The translations under genes and the position numbers were made by a program. The notes under the pieces are model-generated. The model was given only the letters and a program-made list of their open reading frames with translations. It was not told the DNA's origin and did not search any database. From Sphingomonas nostoxanthinifaciens (GTDB lineage: Bacteria > Pseudomonadota > Alphaproteobacteria > Sphingomonadales > Sphingomonadaceae), in NCBI RefSeq assembly GCF_019930585.1, contig NZ_CP082839.1, positions 930,001 to 994,000 on the forward strand: a DNA stretch of 64,000 nucleotides, in the 5' to 3' direction. Shown in pieces: positions 16,714-25,553 of this stretch. Every line of letters starts with the position of its first letter. Position 1 is the stretch's first letter.

Positions 16714-17583
16714 CTAGGCAAGGCGCCGCGGCGCGGCACGCCGCCGCATCGCCGCGCCGGCAAGGCCGAAACCGCCGACCATCATCGCCCACGATGCGGG
16801 TTCCGGCACGCCCGACGGCGGGACCGGCACGTTGCCGACCGAGCCGGCCTGGATGAACACGGCCGAATCCAAGAGCTTGTCCGAAACGTCGGTGATGCTG
16901 AATGCCAGCGAATATGTCGCACCGACGGTGAGATGGTTCGCCTTGGCGGTCAGCACCGTGGTCAGGCCGTCGAGCTGGATCGGCAGGTTCAGGCTGGGCG
17001 CCGTCGTGTAGGGCGGCACGCTCGCATCCGATCCGGTGGCTTCGTAGCTGTTGTTGCGATAATAAGTGCTGTTCTTGTTCAGGTTGACATTGTTGATCGA
17101 AACCGTGTCGCCGTTCGGAAGCTGGGCAAGGTTTACCGCGCTGTAGCCCGGACCGGTCAGCGTCAGCGTGAACTGGTCGTTGAATTTGCTGCCGACGTAC
17201 GAATTATATTCTTCCGATCCGAAGACATAATTGAAGAACAGGTCGGTGCCGTCGGACTTGAAGGTCATCGTCAGTGTTCGCGACGTTGCCGTATCGGTGT
17301 TGCCGCACGATCCGGATGTGTTGGAACTGCCGATGCAAGCCAAAGTCGAGCCGGTCGACAGCACCACGCCCGAATTGATCCCCAGCGCCGCCATGCCGCC
17401 GGAAAACGTGCCGGCCGCCGCATCGCCGCTCAAGGTCGCGCCAAGCACATGCAGCCCGGTGCCGGACAATGCATTGGCCAGCGCAACGGGGTTGGTCGAA
17501 ACCGATGTCGCCACCGCACTTGCGGTTCCGGCGTTCAGGCATGCGAAAAGTGCCGCGCCAGCGGCAAAAAATCTGATCTTCAT
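16714..17583 (-). CDS. PEPxxWA-CTERM secreted protein with choice-of-anchor L domain
   Basis: 289 residues. Signal peptide MKIRFFAAGAALFACLNAGT; a mature domain with the choice-of-anchor L landmarks LFFNYVFGSEEYNSYVG and NDQFTLTLTG; then the sorting tail GVPEPASWAMMVGGFGLAG and a basic end RRRAAPRR. Such tails are thought to be processed by an exosortase-type enzyme in the inner membrane, often together with exopolysaccharide. I start at MKIRFF rather than four codons upstream. An AT-rich palindromic stretch lies 54-69 bases upstream. Confidence 0.93.
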   Translation of the reverse strand: MKIRFFAAGAALFACLNAGTASAVATSVSTNPVALANALSGTGLHVLGATLSGDAAAGTFSGGMAALGINSGVVLSTGSTLACIGSSNTSGSCGNTDTATSRTLTMTFKSDGTDLFFNYVFGSEEYNSYVGSKFNDQFTLTLTGPGYSAVNLAQLPNGDTVSINNVNLNKNSTYYRNNSYEATGSDASVPPYTTAPSLNLPIQLDGLTTVLTAKANHLTVGATYSLAFSITDVSDKLLDSAVFIQAGSVGNVPVPPSGVPEPASWAMMVGGFGLAGAAMRRRAAPRRLA

Positions 17584-17636
17584 ACGATCCCCCAATCGTC
17601 AACGGCAATCATCTTGCCGTGCGGGAGAATTACATG

Positions 17637-17652
17637 AACGAAACGATTCGTT
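17637..17652. promoter_or_regulatory. palindrome upstream of choice-of-anchor L gene
   Basis: The 11-bp palindrome AACGATTCGTT (17642-17652) is preceded by another AACGA (17637-17641), in a markedly AT-rich stretch that continues as TTAAGTTTAATTTATTTT. A promoter with an operator is plausible; nothing identifies the regulator. Confidence 0.3.
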
Positions 17653-17727
17653 AAGTTTAATTTATTTTCTGGGCCGCCGGCTGATCGCAGGCAATGCATG
17701 GGCTGTGAGCCGCGCCTGACCGCCCCG

Positions 17728-18363
17728 TCAATGGCCGGTATAGCGCCCCGGCCGGTGGAACGCGATCAGCACGCCGCTGATCGCCGCCGCGCTAACCGCC
17801 GACAGCAGCACGCGGCCGGGCGATACCGCCAGCAGCGAGACGAGCATGATGCACGCGTCGATCGTCAGCTGGGTGCGCCCGGCATTCCAGCCGCGCTTCT
17901 TGTATAGCCACAGCGTCAGCACGCCGGTGCCGCCGACGCCGGCATTGTGCCGCGCGAGGCTGAGCACGCCCATGCCGATCACGGTGCCGCCGAACAGGGC
18001 CGCGAACAAGGGCTGGATCATCGCGAGGCGCAGCACCGCCGGCGCGCCCAGCGACAGCAACGTGACCCCGGTCGAGACGATCATCGTCTTGACCATGAAT
18101 GCGGTGCCCATCGCGCTGCGCGCGAACAGGAAAAAGGGCAGGTTGATGAGCGTGAACAGCACGCCCGGCGGCAGCGGCACGACATAGGAGACGAGCAAGG
18201 CGACGCCAGCGATGCCGCCCGTCACCAGCCCCGCCGCGCGCAGGCAGACCAGCCCGAGCACGATCAGCGCCGAGCCGATCAGCAAGGCATAGATGTCCTC
18301 CACCAGCGAGTGGCGGATGCCGACCGGGGCGTCGGGGTCTGGAGACGATGCGGAGGTCGACAC
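17728..18363 (-). CDS. YitT-like (DUF161) membrane protein
   Basis: 211 residues with five or six hydrophobic segments. The segment AAGLVTGGIAGVALLVSYV and the later ARHNAGVGGTGVLTLWLYKKRGW fit the YitT/DUF161 family of inner-membrane proteins with no firmly known function. I start at a GTG (18361-18363) because GGAAGAGGA lies about ten bases before it; an upstream ATG would overlap the divergent hydrolase gene and lacks such a site. Confidence 0.75.
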   Translation of the reverse strand: MSTSASSPDPDAPVGIRHSLVEDIYALLIGSALIVLGLVCLRAAGLVTGGIAGVALLVSYVVPLPPGVLFTLINLPFFLFARSAMGTAFMVKTMIVSTGVTLLSLGAPAVLRLAMIQPLFAALFGGTVIGMGVLSLARHNAGVGGTGVLTLWLYKKRGWNAGRTQLTIDACIMLVSLLAVSPGRVLLSAVSAAAISGVLIAFHRPGRYTGH

Positions 18364-18457
18364 GGGTACGCAATCCTCTTCCTGAGCCCGCCAGCCTTGC
18401 CAGACGGCGACGCCTGCGCTTATCGCGCGCCTTTCCGTCATGCACAGGGGAGCCACG

Positions 18458-19228
18458 GTGGCAAGCGCGCTCGACGACCTGCCCGTCCATATCTTCCCCG
18501 GCGCCGATGGCCTGCCGCTCGCCTGGCGCGAGATGGGGGAAGGGCGGCCGCTCGTCCTGATCCACGGCCTGTTCTCGAACGCGTGGACCAACTGGATCCG
18601 CTACGGCCATGCCGCGCGGCTGGCGGAGGCGGGCTTCCGGGTCATCATGCCCGATCTGCGCGGGCATGGCAGCAGCGCCGCGCCGCACGATGCCGCCGCT
18701 TATCCGCCCGACATCCTCGCCGCCGACGGCGAGGCGTTGATCGCGCATCTGGGCCTGACCGATTATGATCTCGGCGGCTATTCGCTCGGCGGGCGGACGA
18801 CGGTGCGGATGGTCGTGCGCCAGCATGTGCGCCCGGCGCGTGCGATCGTCGCGGGCATGGGGCTGGATGGGCTGCACGCCACATCGCGGCGCGGCGACTT
18901 CTTCCGGACGGTGCTGCAGGGCATCGGCATCCATCCGCGCGGATCGGCGATGTGGCAGGCCGAGGCCTTCCTGAAAACCACCGGCGGCGATCCGCTGGCG
19001 TTGCTGCCGTTGCTCGACAGTTTCGTCGACACGACGCCGGAGGAGGTGGCGGCGATCGCGCAGCCGACGCTCGTTCTGTGCGGCGTCGACGATCGCGACA
19101 ATGGATCGGCGGCCGAGCTTGCGGCGTCGCTGCCCCACGGCACGCTGCGCGAGGTGCCCGGCAACCACATGACTGCGGTGCTGCGACCCGAGCTCGCCGC
19201 CGAAATCGTGGCATTTCTGGCACGCTAG
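18458..19228 (+). CDS. alpha/beta hydrolase
   Basis: 256 residues. VLIHGLFSNAWTNW (oxyanion loop), PDLRGHGSS, the nucleophile elbow GGYSLGGRTT and GVDDRDNGS with the final GNHMTAVL (acid and histidine) form a complete catalytic triad. The GTG at 18458 is preferred because AGGGGAG lies about six bases upstream; the in-frame ATG at 18440 has no ribosome binding site. Divergent from the YitT-like gene. Substrate unknown. Confidence 0.82.
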   Translation: MASALDDLPVHIFPGADGLPLAWREMGEGRPLVLIHGLFSNAWTNWIRYGHAARLAEAGFRVIMPDLRGHGSSAAPHDAAAYPPDILAADGEALIAHLGLTDYDLGGYSLGGRTTVRMVVRQHVRPARAIVAGMGLDGLHATSRRGDFFRTVLQGIGIHPRGSAMWQAEAFLKTTGGDPLALLPLLDSFVDTTPEEVAAIAQPTLVLCGVDDRDNGSAAELAASLPHGTLREVPGNHMTAVLRPELAAEIVAFLAR

Positions 19229-19314
19229 CCGCTGAGATGATCCGGAAGGCTTGACCGGATCGGCATGACTCGCTTTGTTCCGCGCCGAACTCAAGGGGGG
19301 GGTTCGAACGGTCC

Positions 19315-20469
19315 ATGATTGGTATCCCGCTTCTCGTGGTCGCGGGGCCGTGCCTGTTGATGGCACTGGCCGCCGCGGCGATGGTCGTGGTTCACCAGAC
19401 CTTGAACCCGGCCCGCTACGCGGAAGCATGGGCGGCGGCGTGCGCTCTGGCCGCGGCGGGATGGGCGATGATCGCGATCCGCGGCTTTGCGGGCCTGCCG
19501 CCGCTCCATGTCGGCTTCAACGCCTCGATGCTGCAACTGGCGTCGATCGTGCTGTTCGCCGACGGTTTCCGCATCCGCGCGGGCCGGCCGCACGCGTCGC
19601 TGCCGATCGCGGTGATGACGGGGGGCGGCGTCCTGCTGGCGATCGCATTCGTGGCGTCGCCGATGCCGCTGCGCGCGGCGATCATGCCGCTCGCCTCGCT
19701 GATCCTGTGCGCATGGGCGGCGCGGCTGGTCGTCCTGCCGCGCCAGGCGGCCACGGGTCCGGAGATCGGCGCGATCGGCATGCTCGTGGCGCTCGCCGCG
19801 ATCAATGCGGTGGCCGCCGCGCTGGCGGTGGCGGAACAGGCCGGCCTGCTCGGTTCGCACCATCTCTATGTCGCGCTTTATGCGGTGAGCGCCACGCCGA
19901 GCTGCGCGGCGATGGCCCTGTTCGGATTGCTGCTGGTCGCGGCGGACGTCTCGACCGAACTCAAGCTGGTCCTCCACACCGATCCGCTGACCGGCGTGCT
20001 CAATCGCGAAGGCTTTCGCGAGGCGGCGCAGGCGGCGCTGCGTCGCGCGAGGCCGCGCGCCCGCCCGCTCTCGATCGCGATCGCGGACATTGATCGCTTC
20101 AAGCAGATCAACGATCGCCACGGTCATGCCGCGGGCGACGCGACGCTCGCCAGCTTCGCCGATCACCTCGCGCGGACCGTCGGCGGCGGGGGGACGGTCG
20201 GGCGAATCGGCGGCGAAGAGTTCGCCTTGCTCTTTCCCGGTCGCGACGGCGCGAGCGTGCTGCGCGCGGTCGATCCGGTCAGCAACGCCTGCGCCGACGT
20301 GCGCGTCGACGGCAGCCCACGGGTAAGCGTCACCGCCAGCTTCGGCGTGGCGGAACGCCATCCGGACGAGTCGCTCGACGCGCTGATCGAGCGGGCCGAC
20401 CGTGCGCTCTACCGATCGAAACGCGAGGGCCGCAACCGTGCGACGCTCGCGCAGGCGGCTTCGGCCTGA
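19315..20469 (+). CDS. membrane diguanylate cyclase (GGDEF), first of three
   Basis: 384 residues. The N-terminal 190 or so form six to seven hydrophobic segments with no recognised sensor family. The C-terminal GGDEF domain has DIDRFKQINDRHGHAAGD and the active-site loop GGEEF at residues 299-303, so cyclic-di-GMP synthesis is expected. The RxxD inhibition site, five residues before the loop, is absent: the sequence there is Gly-rich. The stop is six bases before the next cyclase's start, so the two should be co-transcribed. Confidence 0.93.
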   Translation: MIGIPLLVVAGPCLLMALAAAAMVVVHQTLNPARYAEAWAAACALAAAGWAMIAIRGFAGLPPLHVGFNASMLQLASIVLFADGFRIRAGRPHASLPIAVMTGGGVLLAIAFVASPMPLRAAIMPLASLILCAWAARLVVLPRQAATGPEIGAIGMLVALAAINAVAAALAVAEQAGLLGSHHLYVALYAVSATPSCAAMALFGLLLVAADVSTELKLVLHTDPLTGVLNREGFREAAQAALRRARPRARPLSIAIADIDRFKQINDRHGHAAGDATLASFADHLARTVGGGGTVGRIGGEEFALLFPGRDGASVLRAVDPVSNACADVRVDGSPRVSVTASFGVAERHPDESLDALIERADRALYRSKREGRNRATLAQAASA

Positions 20470-20475
20470 GCGAAG

Positions 20476-21627
20476 GTGCCGGACGCGTCGTTCATCCTGC
20501 CGGCGACCTTGTTCGGTATCAGCGCGCTGATGGCGACCGTGCTGCTGCTATCCTGGCTGGAATTCGGCCGGCCGCGCCATGCGCTGAGCTGGACGATCGC
20601 CTTCGCTTTGTTCGCCTGCGCGTGGGCGGTGCGGACGGCGCGCAGCCTAAGCGTGGCGCCGGAATGGACATTGGTGGTGGTGCTGTGCCTCAGCATCTGG
20701 GGGCTGACGCTCGACGTGCTCGGCTTTCGCCAGCGGGCCGGCATGCCGGAGCGGCGCGGCATCCTGTTCGCCGCTGCCCTGGTCACGTCGGCGCTGATGA
20801 TCGTCGCGGCCCGGCCGACGACGGCCGTTTCCGCATGGCTGCTGCCGTTCGCCATCTGCGTGGCGGGGCTGTGCCTGCTCGCCGCGGCGAGCGTGAGCGG
20901 CCGGCGGCGTAGCGAGCGCGCGGCGACCGCCATCGCGCATTACGGCATGATCGTGCTCGCCTCCGCTGCGATCGCGGTGGCGGCGGGCGCGGCCGCCGAC
21001 CGCGCCGGGCTCGCCGCGCTCGACATCGGCCGGCTCGATACATTGCTGATGCTGCTGCTGCCGGGCGCGGTCACGGCGAGCGGCCTGTTCGTGATCCTGC
21101 TGCTCGCGGCGGATCTGGCCGATCGGACTCGGCGCCTGGCGGCGACCGACATGCTGACCGGCCTGCTCAACCGGCGCGGGCTGGAGGCGGCCGTGCCGCG
21201 CGTGCTGGACAGCGCGCGCCGCGGCGAGCGGCCGATGACGCTCGCGTTGTTCGACATCGACCATTTCAAGCAGATCAACGATCGGTTCGGCCACGGCGGC
21301 GGCGACATGGTGCTGCGCGCGGTCGCCGATTTCATGCGCCAGACGCTGGCGCCGCGCGATCTGGCGGCGCGAATCGGCGGCGAGGAATTCGCCGTTCTGA
21401 TGACCGATGCCGGCCGTTTCGATGCCGCGCATGCGGCGGAGCGGTTGCGCGCCGGGATGGAACGCTGCGCGGAGATGCTGACGCGTGACTTTTGTGTTAC
21501 CGCTAGCTTCGGATTAACCGACGTCCGCGCGGATGACGCGGAGTTGGCTGGTCTTCTAGCGAGAGCGGATATGGCCCTTTATCGATCCAAGGATGCAGGG
21601 CGGAATTGCGTGACGTGGGCCACCTAG
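20476..21627 (+). CDS. membrane diguanylate cyclase (GGDEF), second of three
   Basis: 383 residues, GTG start just after the previous stop. The N-terminal half is again six to seven hydrophobic segments. It is followed by DMLTGLLNRRGLE, DIDHFKQINDRFGHGGGD and the active loop GGEEF at about residues 301-305. The position where RxxD would sit reads APRD, so the inhibition site is probably lost. Same layout as its neighbours, consistent with tandem duplication followed by divergence of the membrane part. Confidence 0.93.
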   Translation: MPDASFILPATLFGISALMATVLLLSWLEFGRPRHALSWTIAFALFACAWAVRTARSLSVAPEWTLVVVLCLSIWGLTLDVLGFRQRAGMPERRGILFAAALVTSALMIVAARPTTAVSAWLLPFAICVAGLCLLAAASVSGRRRSERAATAIAHYGMIVLASAAIAVAAGAAADRAGLAALDIGRLDTLLMLLLPGAVTASGLFVILLLAADLADRTRRLAATDMLTGLLNRRGLEAAVPRVLDSARRGERPMTLALFDIDHFKQINDRFGHGGGDMVLRAVADFMRQTLAPRDLAARIGGEEFAVLMTDAGRFDAAHAAERLRAGMERCAEMLTRDFCVTASFGLTDVRADDAELAGLLARADMALYRSKDAGRNCVTWAT

Positions 21628-21691
21628 GCCCGCCGGCTGCCCCAGATCGCCTTTCGAGGCACCCGATTTCAGTCGGGTTCCCATATTAACC

Positions 21692-22855
21692 ATGATGGTC
21701 GCGGTCGTCCTGGCGATGCCCTTGGCGGTGGCTGCCCTGTTCGCGGCCGCGCTCGCGTCGATCTGGCGCGGCCGGCGTGCCGCCGCGCATGCCGCAAGCT
21801 GGGCCGGCGCGTTTGTCATGCTTGCGCTCGGCTGGCTTGCGGTGCTGGCGCGCGCGTCGGCACTCGACCGGCTCTCCGTCGTCGGGCTGGCGCCCAATCT
21901 GTGCTGGCTCGCGGCGGCGCTCGGACTGGTCCATGGCCTGCGCCAGCGCGCCGGGCGGCACGATCGTGCCGGGCGGCTTGGCGCGATCTGGGTGGCGATC
22001 GCGCTGGCCTTCGCGCTGCTGGCCGACGTCGCGCCGGCGCTGGATGGCGCGGTCGTCGCGACCATCGCGCTGCTGACCGGGCTCGGCCTGATCTGCGCGG
22101 CGGTGGCGGTCGGCCCACGTCGGCTGCTGCGGCAACAGCGCTTCGACTGGCTGGCGGCGATCTTGCTGGGCTGCTTCGCCCTCGCCAATCTGATCTATGC
22201 CGGACTGCTGCTGGCGGGGGTCGACATCGACGCCCGCGTGGCGGCGGCGGGGGCGCTGGTGGCGGCGCTCGGCTATGTCGTGCTCGGCCTCGGCGCCGTG
22301 CTGATGCTCAACCGCGATCTGTGCGTCGCGCTCGAGCGGCTGGCGCGCACCGATCCGCTCACCGGCGTGTGGAACCGCCGCGGCTTCGACGAGGCGGCGC
22401 CGCACCTGCTCGCGCGGCTGCGCGCGCGCGGCGGTGGCAGGGCGGCGGTGGCGATCGCCGACATCGATTCGTTCAAGGCGATCAACGATCGCTTCGGCCA
22501 CACCGTGGGCGATGCGGTGCTGCGCAGCTTCGCCGCGACGCTGGGCCAGGCGGTGCGTTCCGGCGACCTGCTCGCGCGGCTGGGCGGCGAGGAATTCGCC
22601 TTGCTCGCGATCGACACCGATGCCGACGAGCTGGTCGCCCGCGTGGAGGAGGTGCGCGCGCAGGTGCGCCTGCCGCACGAGGATCGCGCCGGGCTGCCCC
22701 CGGTCACCGCCAGCTTCGGCGTCGCCGCGCTCGACCCTGAAACGCTGGCGCTGCGCGACGGGCTGGAGCGCGCCGACCGCGCGCTGTATCGCGCCAAGCG
22801 GACGGGACGCGACCGCACCGTGCTCGACGGCAGCCCGGACGCGCCGGCCGAGTGA
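21692..22855 (+). CDS. membrane diguanylate cyclase (GGDEF), third of three
   Basis: 387 residues, 64 bases after the second cyclase. N-terminal membrane part of about 200 residues, then TDPLTGVWNRRGFDE, DIDSFKAINDRFGHTVGD and GGEEF at about residues 298-302. Unlike the other two, it keeps an RxxD site (RSGD, residues 289-292) at the correct distance, so it should be subject to feedback inhibition by cyclic-di-GMP. Two ATGs stand side by side at the start; either may be used. Confidence 0.93.
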   Translation: MMVAVVLAMPLAVAALFAAALASIWRGRRAAAHAASWAGAFVMLALGWLAVLARASALDRLSVVGLAPNLCWLAAALGLVHGLRQRAGRHDRAGRLGAIWVAIALAFALLADVAPALDGAVVATIALLTGLGLICAAVAVGPRRLLRQQRFDWLAAILLGCFALANLIYAGLLLAGVDIDARVAAAGALVAALGYVVLGLGAVLMLNRDLCVALERLARTDPLTGVWNRRGFDEAAPHLLARLRARGGGRAAVAIADIDSFKAINDRFGHTVGDAVLRSFAATLGQAVRSGDLLARLGGEEFALLAIDTDADELVARVEEVRAQVRLPHEDRAGLPPVTASFGVAALDPETLALRDGLERADRALYRAKRTGRDRTVLDGSPDAPAE

Positions 22856-22937
22856 GCCGTGAGCGGCGGGGCTGGCCCGCCGCGCGCCAGCGTGTATCGT
22901 CGCCCTCCTTCGTCCGGCAGGGGAGCCGCTCGCCTTC

Positions 22938-24170
22938 ATGTCTCATCTGTTCAGCCTGATCGGCGTCCTCGTTATCCTGGCGCTCGCGGTCGGGCTGTCG
23001 TCCAACCGCCGCTGGATCCGGCTGCGCGTCGTCGGCGCGGCGTTCGCGCTGCAGGCGGGTATCGCCGTGCTGGTGCTGTACGTGCCCGCCGGGCGCGCCA
23101 CGATCGCGTGGCTGGCGCGGGGCGTCGGCAATCTGCTGGCTTATGCGGGCGAGGGCACGGCCTTCCTGTTCGGGCCGTTCGCGGCGTCGGATCTCGGCCG
23201 CAACTTCGCGCTGCAGGCGCTGCCAGTCATCATCTTCTTCGCCAGCCTCGTCTCGATTCTCTATCATCTTGGCGTGATGCAGCGGGTGGTGCGCTGGCTG
23301 GGCGGCGCGCTGGAGGCGGTGATCGGCATCAGCAAGGTCGAGGCGCTGTGCGCCGCCGCCAACATCTTCGTCGGCCAGTCGGAAGCGCCATTGGTCATCC
23401 GCCCCTATCTGGCCGGGCTGCGCCCGACCCAATTGTTCCAGGTGATGACCAGCGGCATGGCCGGCGTCGCCGGCACCATCCTCGCCGCTTATGCCTCGAT
23501 GGGAGTGCGGATCGACTATCTGCTGGCGGCGAGCTTCATGTCGGCGCCGGGCGCGATCCTGATGGCGAAGATCATCATGCCCGATGATCCCGAGCAGCTC
23601 GCGCTGCCGATCACCGAGATGGTCGACACCAGCCATGCCGAGGGCGACGAGCGACCCGCCAACGTCATCATGGCGGCGGCGCAGGGCGCGCAGCTCGGCG
23701 TGCGGCTGGCGGTGATGGTCGGCGCGATGGTGTTCGCGTTCGTCGGGCTGGTCGCGCTCGGCAACGGCATCCTCACCGGCGTGGGCGAGTGGGTCGGCAT
23801 CGCCGGCCTCACCTTCCAGCGATTGCTGGGCTTCATCTTCGCGCCGGTGATGGCGTTGCTCGGCGTGCCGTGGAGCCAGGCAGGGCTGGCGGGCGGCCTG
23901 TTCGGCGAGAAGATCGTGCTGAACGAGTTCGTCGCCTACATCCACATGGAGAAGCTCGGCGCTGCGCTGGACGCGCATGCGCAGGCGGTCGCGACCTTCG
24001 CCTTATGCGGCTTCGCCAATTTCAGCTCGATCGCGATCCAGATGGCGGTGACGGGCGGGCTCGCCCCCAACCAGCGGCCGCTGATCGCGAAGCTGGGGAT
24101 CAAGGCGCTGCTGGCGGGCAGCCTCGCCAACCTGATGTCGGCGGCTTTGGCGGGGATGCTGGTCGGCTAA
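22938..24170 (+). CDS. concentrative nucleoside transporter (NupC family)
   Basis: 410 residues. CNT transporters import nucleosides using a proton or sodium gradient. Landmarks: VIIFFASLVSILYHLGVMQ, ANIFVGQSEAPLVIRPYL (the GQSEAP nucleoside-binding loop), TSGMAGVAGTILAAYASMGV and EKIVLNEFVAY, then CGFANFSSIAIQ. All conserved blocks are present, with about ten hydrophobic segments. Monocistronic; it converges on alr. Confidence 0.95.
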   Translation: MSHLFSLIGVLVILALAVGLSSNRRWIRLRVVGAAFALQAGIAVLVLYVPAGRATIAWLARGVGNLLAYAGEGTAFLFGPFAASDLGRNFALQALPVIIFFASLVSILYHLGVMQRVVRWLGGALEAVIGISKVEALCAAANIFVGQSEAPLVIRPYLAGLRPTQLFQVMTSGMAGVAGTILAAYASMGVRIDYLLAASFMSAPGAILMAKIIMPDDPEQLALPITEMVDTSHAEGDERPANVIMAAAQGAQLGVRLAVMVGAMVFAFVGLVALGNGILTGVGEWVGIAGLTFQRLLGFIFAPVMALLGVPWSQAGLAGGLFGEKIVLNEFVAYIHMEKLGAALDAHAQAVATFALCGFANFSSIAIQMAVTGGLAPNQRPLIAKLGIKALLAGSLANLMSAALAGMLVG

Positions 24171-24196
24171 GGGGGGCGGTCGATTGCCGGCCGCGG

Positions 24197-25255
24197 CTAA
24201 ACCCAGCGCCGCTCGAACCGGTCGCCCAAACCGGTGAGCAGCTCATATTGCGACAGGCCGCTCGCCGCAGCGAGCGCGGGCAGGCCGAAATCCAGCGCCA
24301 GCCAGTCGCCTGCGCCGACATCGCCATCGGTCACGTCGATCGCGATCAGGTCCATCGAGACGCGGCCGATCGCGGGCAGCCCGCCGGCGAAGCGGAGGCT
24401 CGGCCCGAGCCCGCGCACTATGCCGTCGGCATAGCCGAGATTGACGATCGCGACGCGCGACGGCCGGGGCGCGTCCCACGTCGCGCCATAGCCGACGCTG
24501 GCGCCAGCGCTCACGTCGCGGACCTGCAGCACCTCTGCGGCGGGGGTCACGACGCGCCGGATCAGGCCGGCGGCATCGGAAGTCGGCACGCCGCCGTAGA
24601 GGCCGAGGCCCGGGCGGGTGAGATCGAAGGCATAATCGGGGCCGAGCATGATGCCGGCCGAATTGGCGAGGCTGTAACGCTGCGCCGGCACCGCCGCCGC
24701 CACGGCGCGGAAAGCGTCGCGCTGTTGCGGGTTGAGCGGATGATCCGGCTCGTCGGCGCAGGCGAGGTGGCTCATCAGGGTGGTGATCGCGAGGCCGTCG
24801 AGCAGGCCCGACGCCGCCTGCGCCGCGCTCAGCCCCAGCCGGTTCATGCCGGTATCGACCATCACGTCGCACGCGCCGCCGCCGCCGTCGCGCCAGCGCT
24901 TCACCTGTGCGGGCGTGCTGAGTACGGGCCGCACCGCGCCCGCCAGCGCCTGGGCCATGTCCTCGTCGCGGACGCCATGCAGCACCGCGACGCTGCCGGG
25001 TGCGAGCGCAAGCAGGGCCGCCGCCTCGGCCCAGTTCGACACGAAGAAATCGCGGCAGCCCGCTTCCCACAATCGCGCGACCACGCCCGCCGCGCCGAGC
25101 CCGTAGCCGTCAGCCTTCACCGCCGCGCCGCATGCGGCGCTCCCCCCGCGCGCCGCCAGGGTGCGCCAGTTCGCGGCGAGGGCATCGCCATCCAGATCGA
25201 GACGGAGCGGGGAGGACACGATCGCCCCGTTAGCGCGACCCGCCGCGCGCGTCAT
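24197..25255 (-). CDS. alr: alanine racemase
   Basis: 352 residues. This PLP enzyme makes D-alanine for peptidoglycan. The PLP lysine is K47 in AVKADGYGLGA and the catalytic tyrosine sits in SVGYGATW near residue 254. MVDTGMNRLGL and GRVSMDLIAID are further family blocks. The ATG at MTRAAGRAN is chosen; the open frame continues upstream through non-coding-like sequence. It is divergent from miaB across about 300 bases. Confidence 0.95.
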   Translation of the reverse strand: MTRAAGRANGAIVSSPLRLDLDGDALAANWRTLAARGGSAACGAAVKADGYGLGAAGVVARLWEAGCRDFFVSNWAEAAALLALAPGSVAVLHGVRDEDMAQALAGAVRPVLSTPAQVKRWRDGGGGACDVMVDTGMNRLGLSAAQAASGLLDGLAITTLMSHLACADEPDHPLNPQQRDAFRAVAAAVPAQRYSLANSAGIMLGPDYAFDLTRPGLGLYGGVPTSDAAGLIRRVVTPAAEVLQVRDVSAGASVGYGATWDAPRPSRVAIVNLGYADGIVRGLGPSLRFAGGLPAIGRVSMDLIAIDVTDGDVGAGDWLALDFGLPALAAASGLSQYELLTGLGDRFERRWV

Positions 25256-25553
25256 CCCGCCCCGCCGCGTGCCGACTGTGGCCGCGGTGCATCGGCTGTC
25301 ATAATTTGCATTGGACCGGATCGGACACTTGCCGCGGCTCAAGACCACGAATAATACGCGGCCACGGTCCGGAGCGGCGCCGGAACCGATCAGAGCGGGG
25401 CGCAAGACCTTCGCCGACGAGAGGATGCCGTAGATTTGGGTGGACGGAAAGCGGTCTGGCACAACGATGTCGGGCCGCTTTCCTGTTGAACCGCTCCCGA
25501 TCCGCGCCGCCGCTGCACTATGGCCTGCCAAGGCCGGCTTCGTTATGGGGCGG
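25256..25553. other. intergenic region between alr and miaB
   Basis: About 298 bases with no convincing gene. It should hold the promoters of both divergent genes; CATAAT at about 25299 and ATAATAC at about 25350 are weak -10 candidates. Near its miaB end is a 9-bp inverted repeat, listed separately. Short open frames here lack the codon bias of the neighbours. Confidence 0.5.
25446..25483. promoter_or_regulatory. 9-bp inverted repeat upstream of miaB
   Basis: GGAAAGCGG (25446-25454) and CCGCTTTCC (25475-25483) are perfect complements with a 20-base spacer, about 70 bases before miaB. It could be a leader stem-loop or a protein-binding site. Confidence 0.35.

Noticed and set aside
18364-18591. 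Longer N-terminus for the YitT-like protein
   Set aside because: The extension is Arg/Ser-rich, overlaps the divergent hydrolase gene, and lacks the ribosome binding site found at the GTG start.
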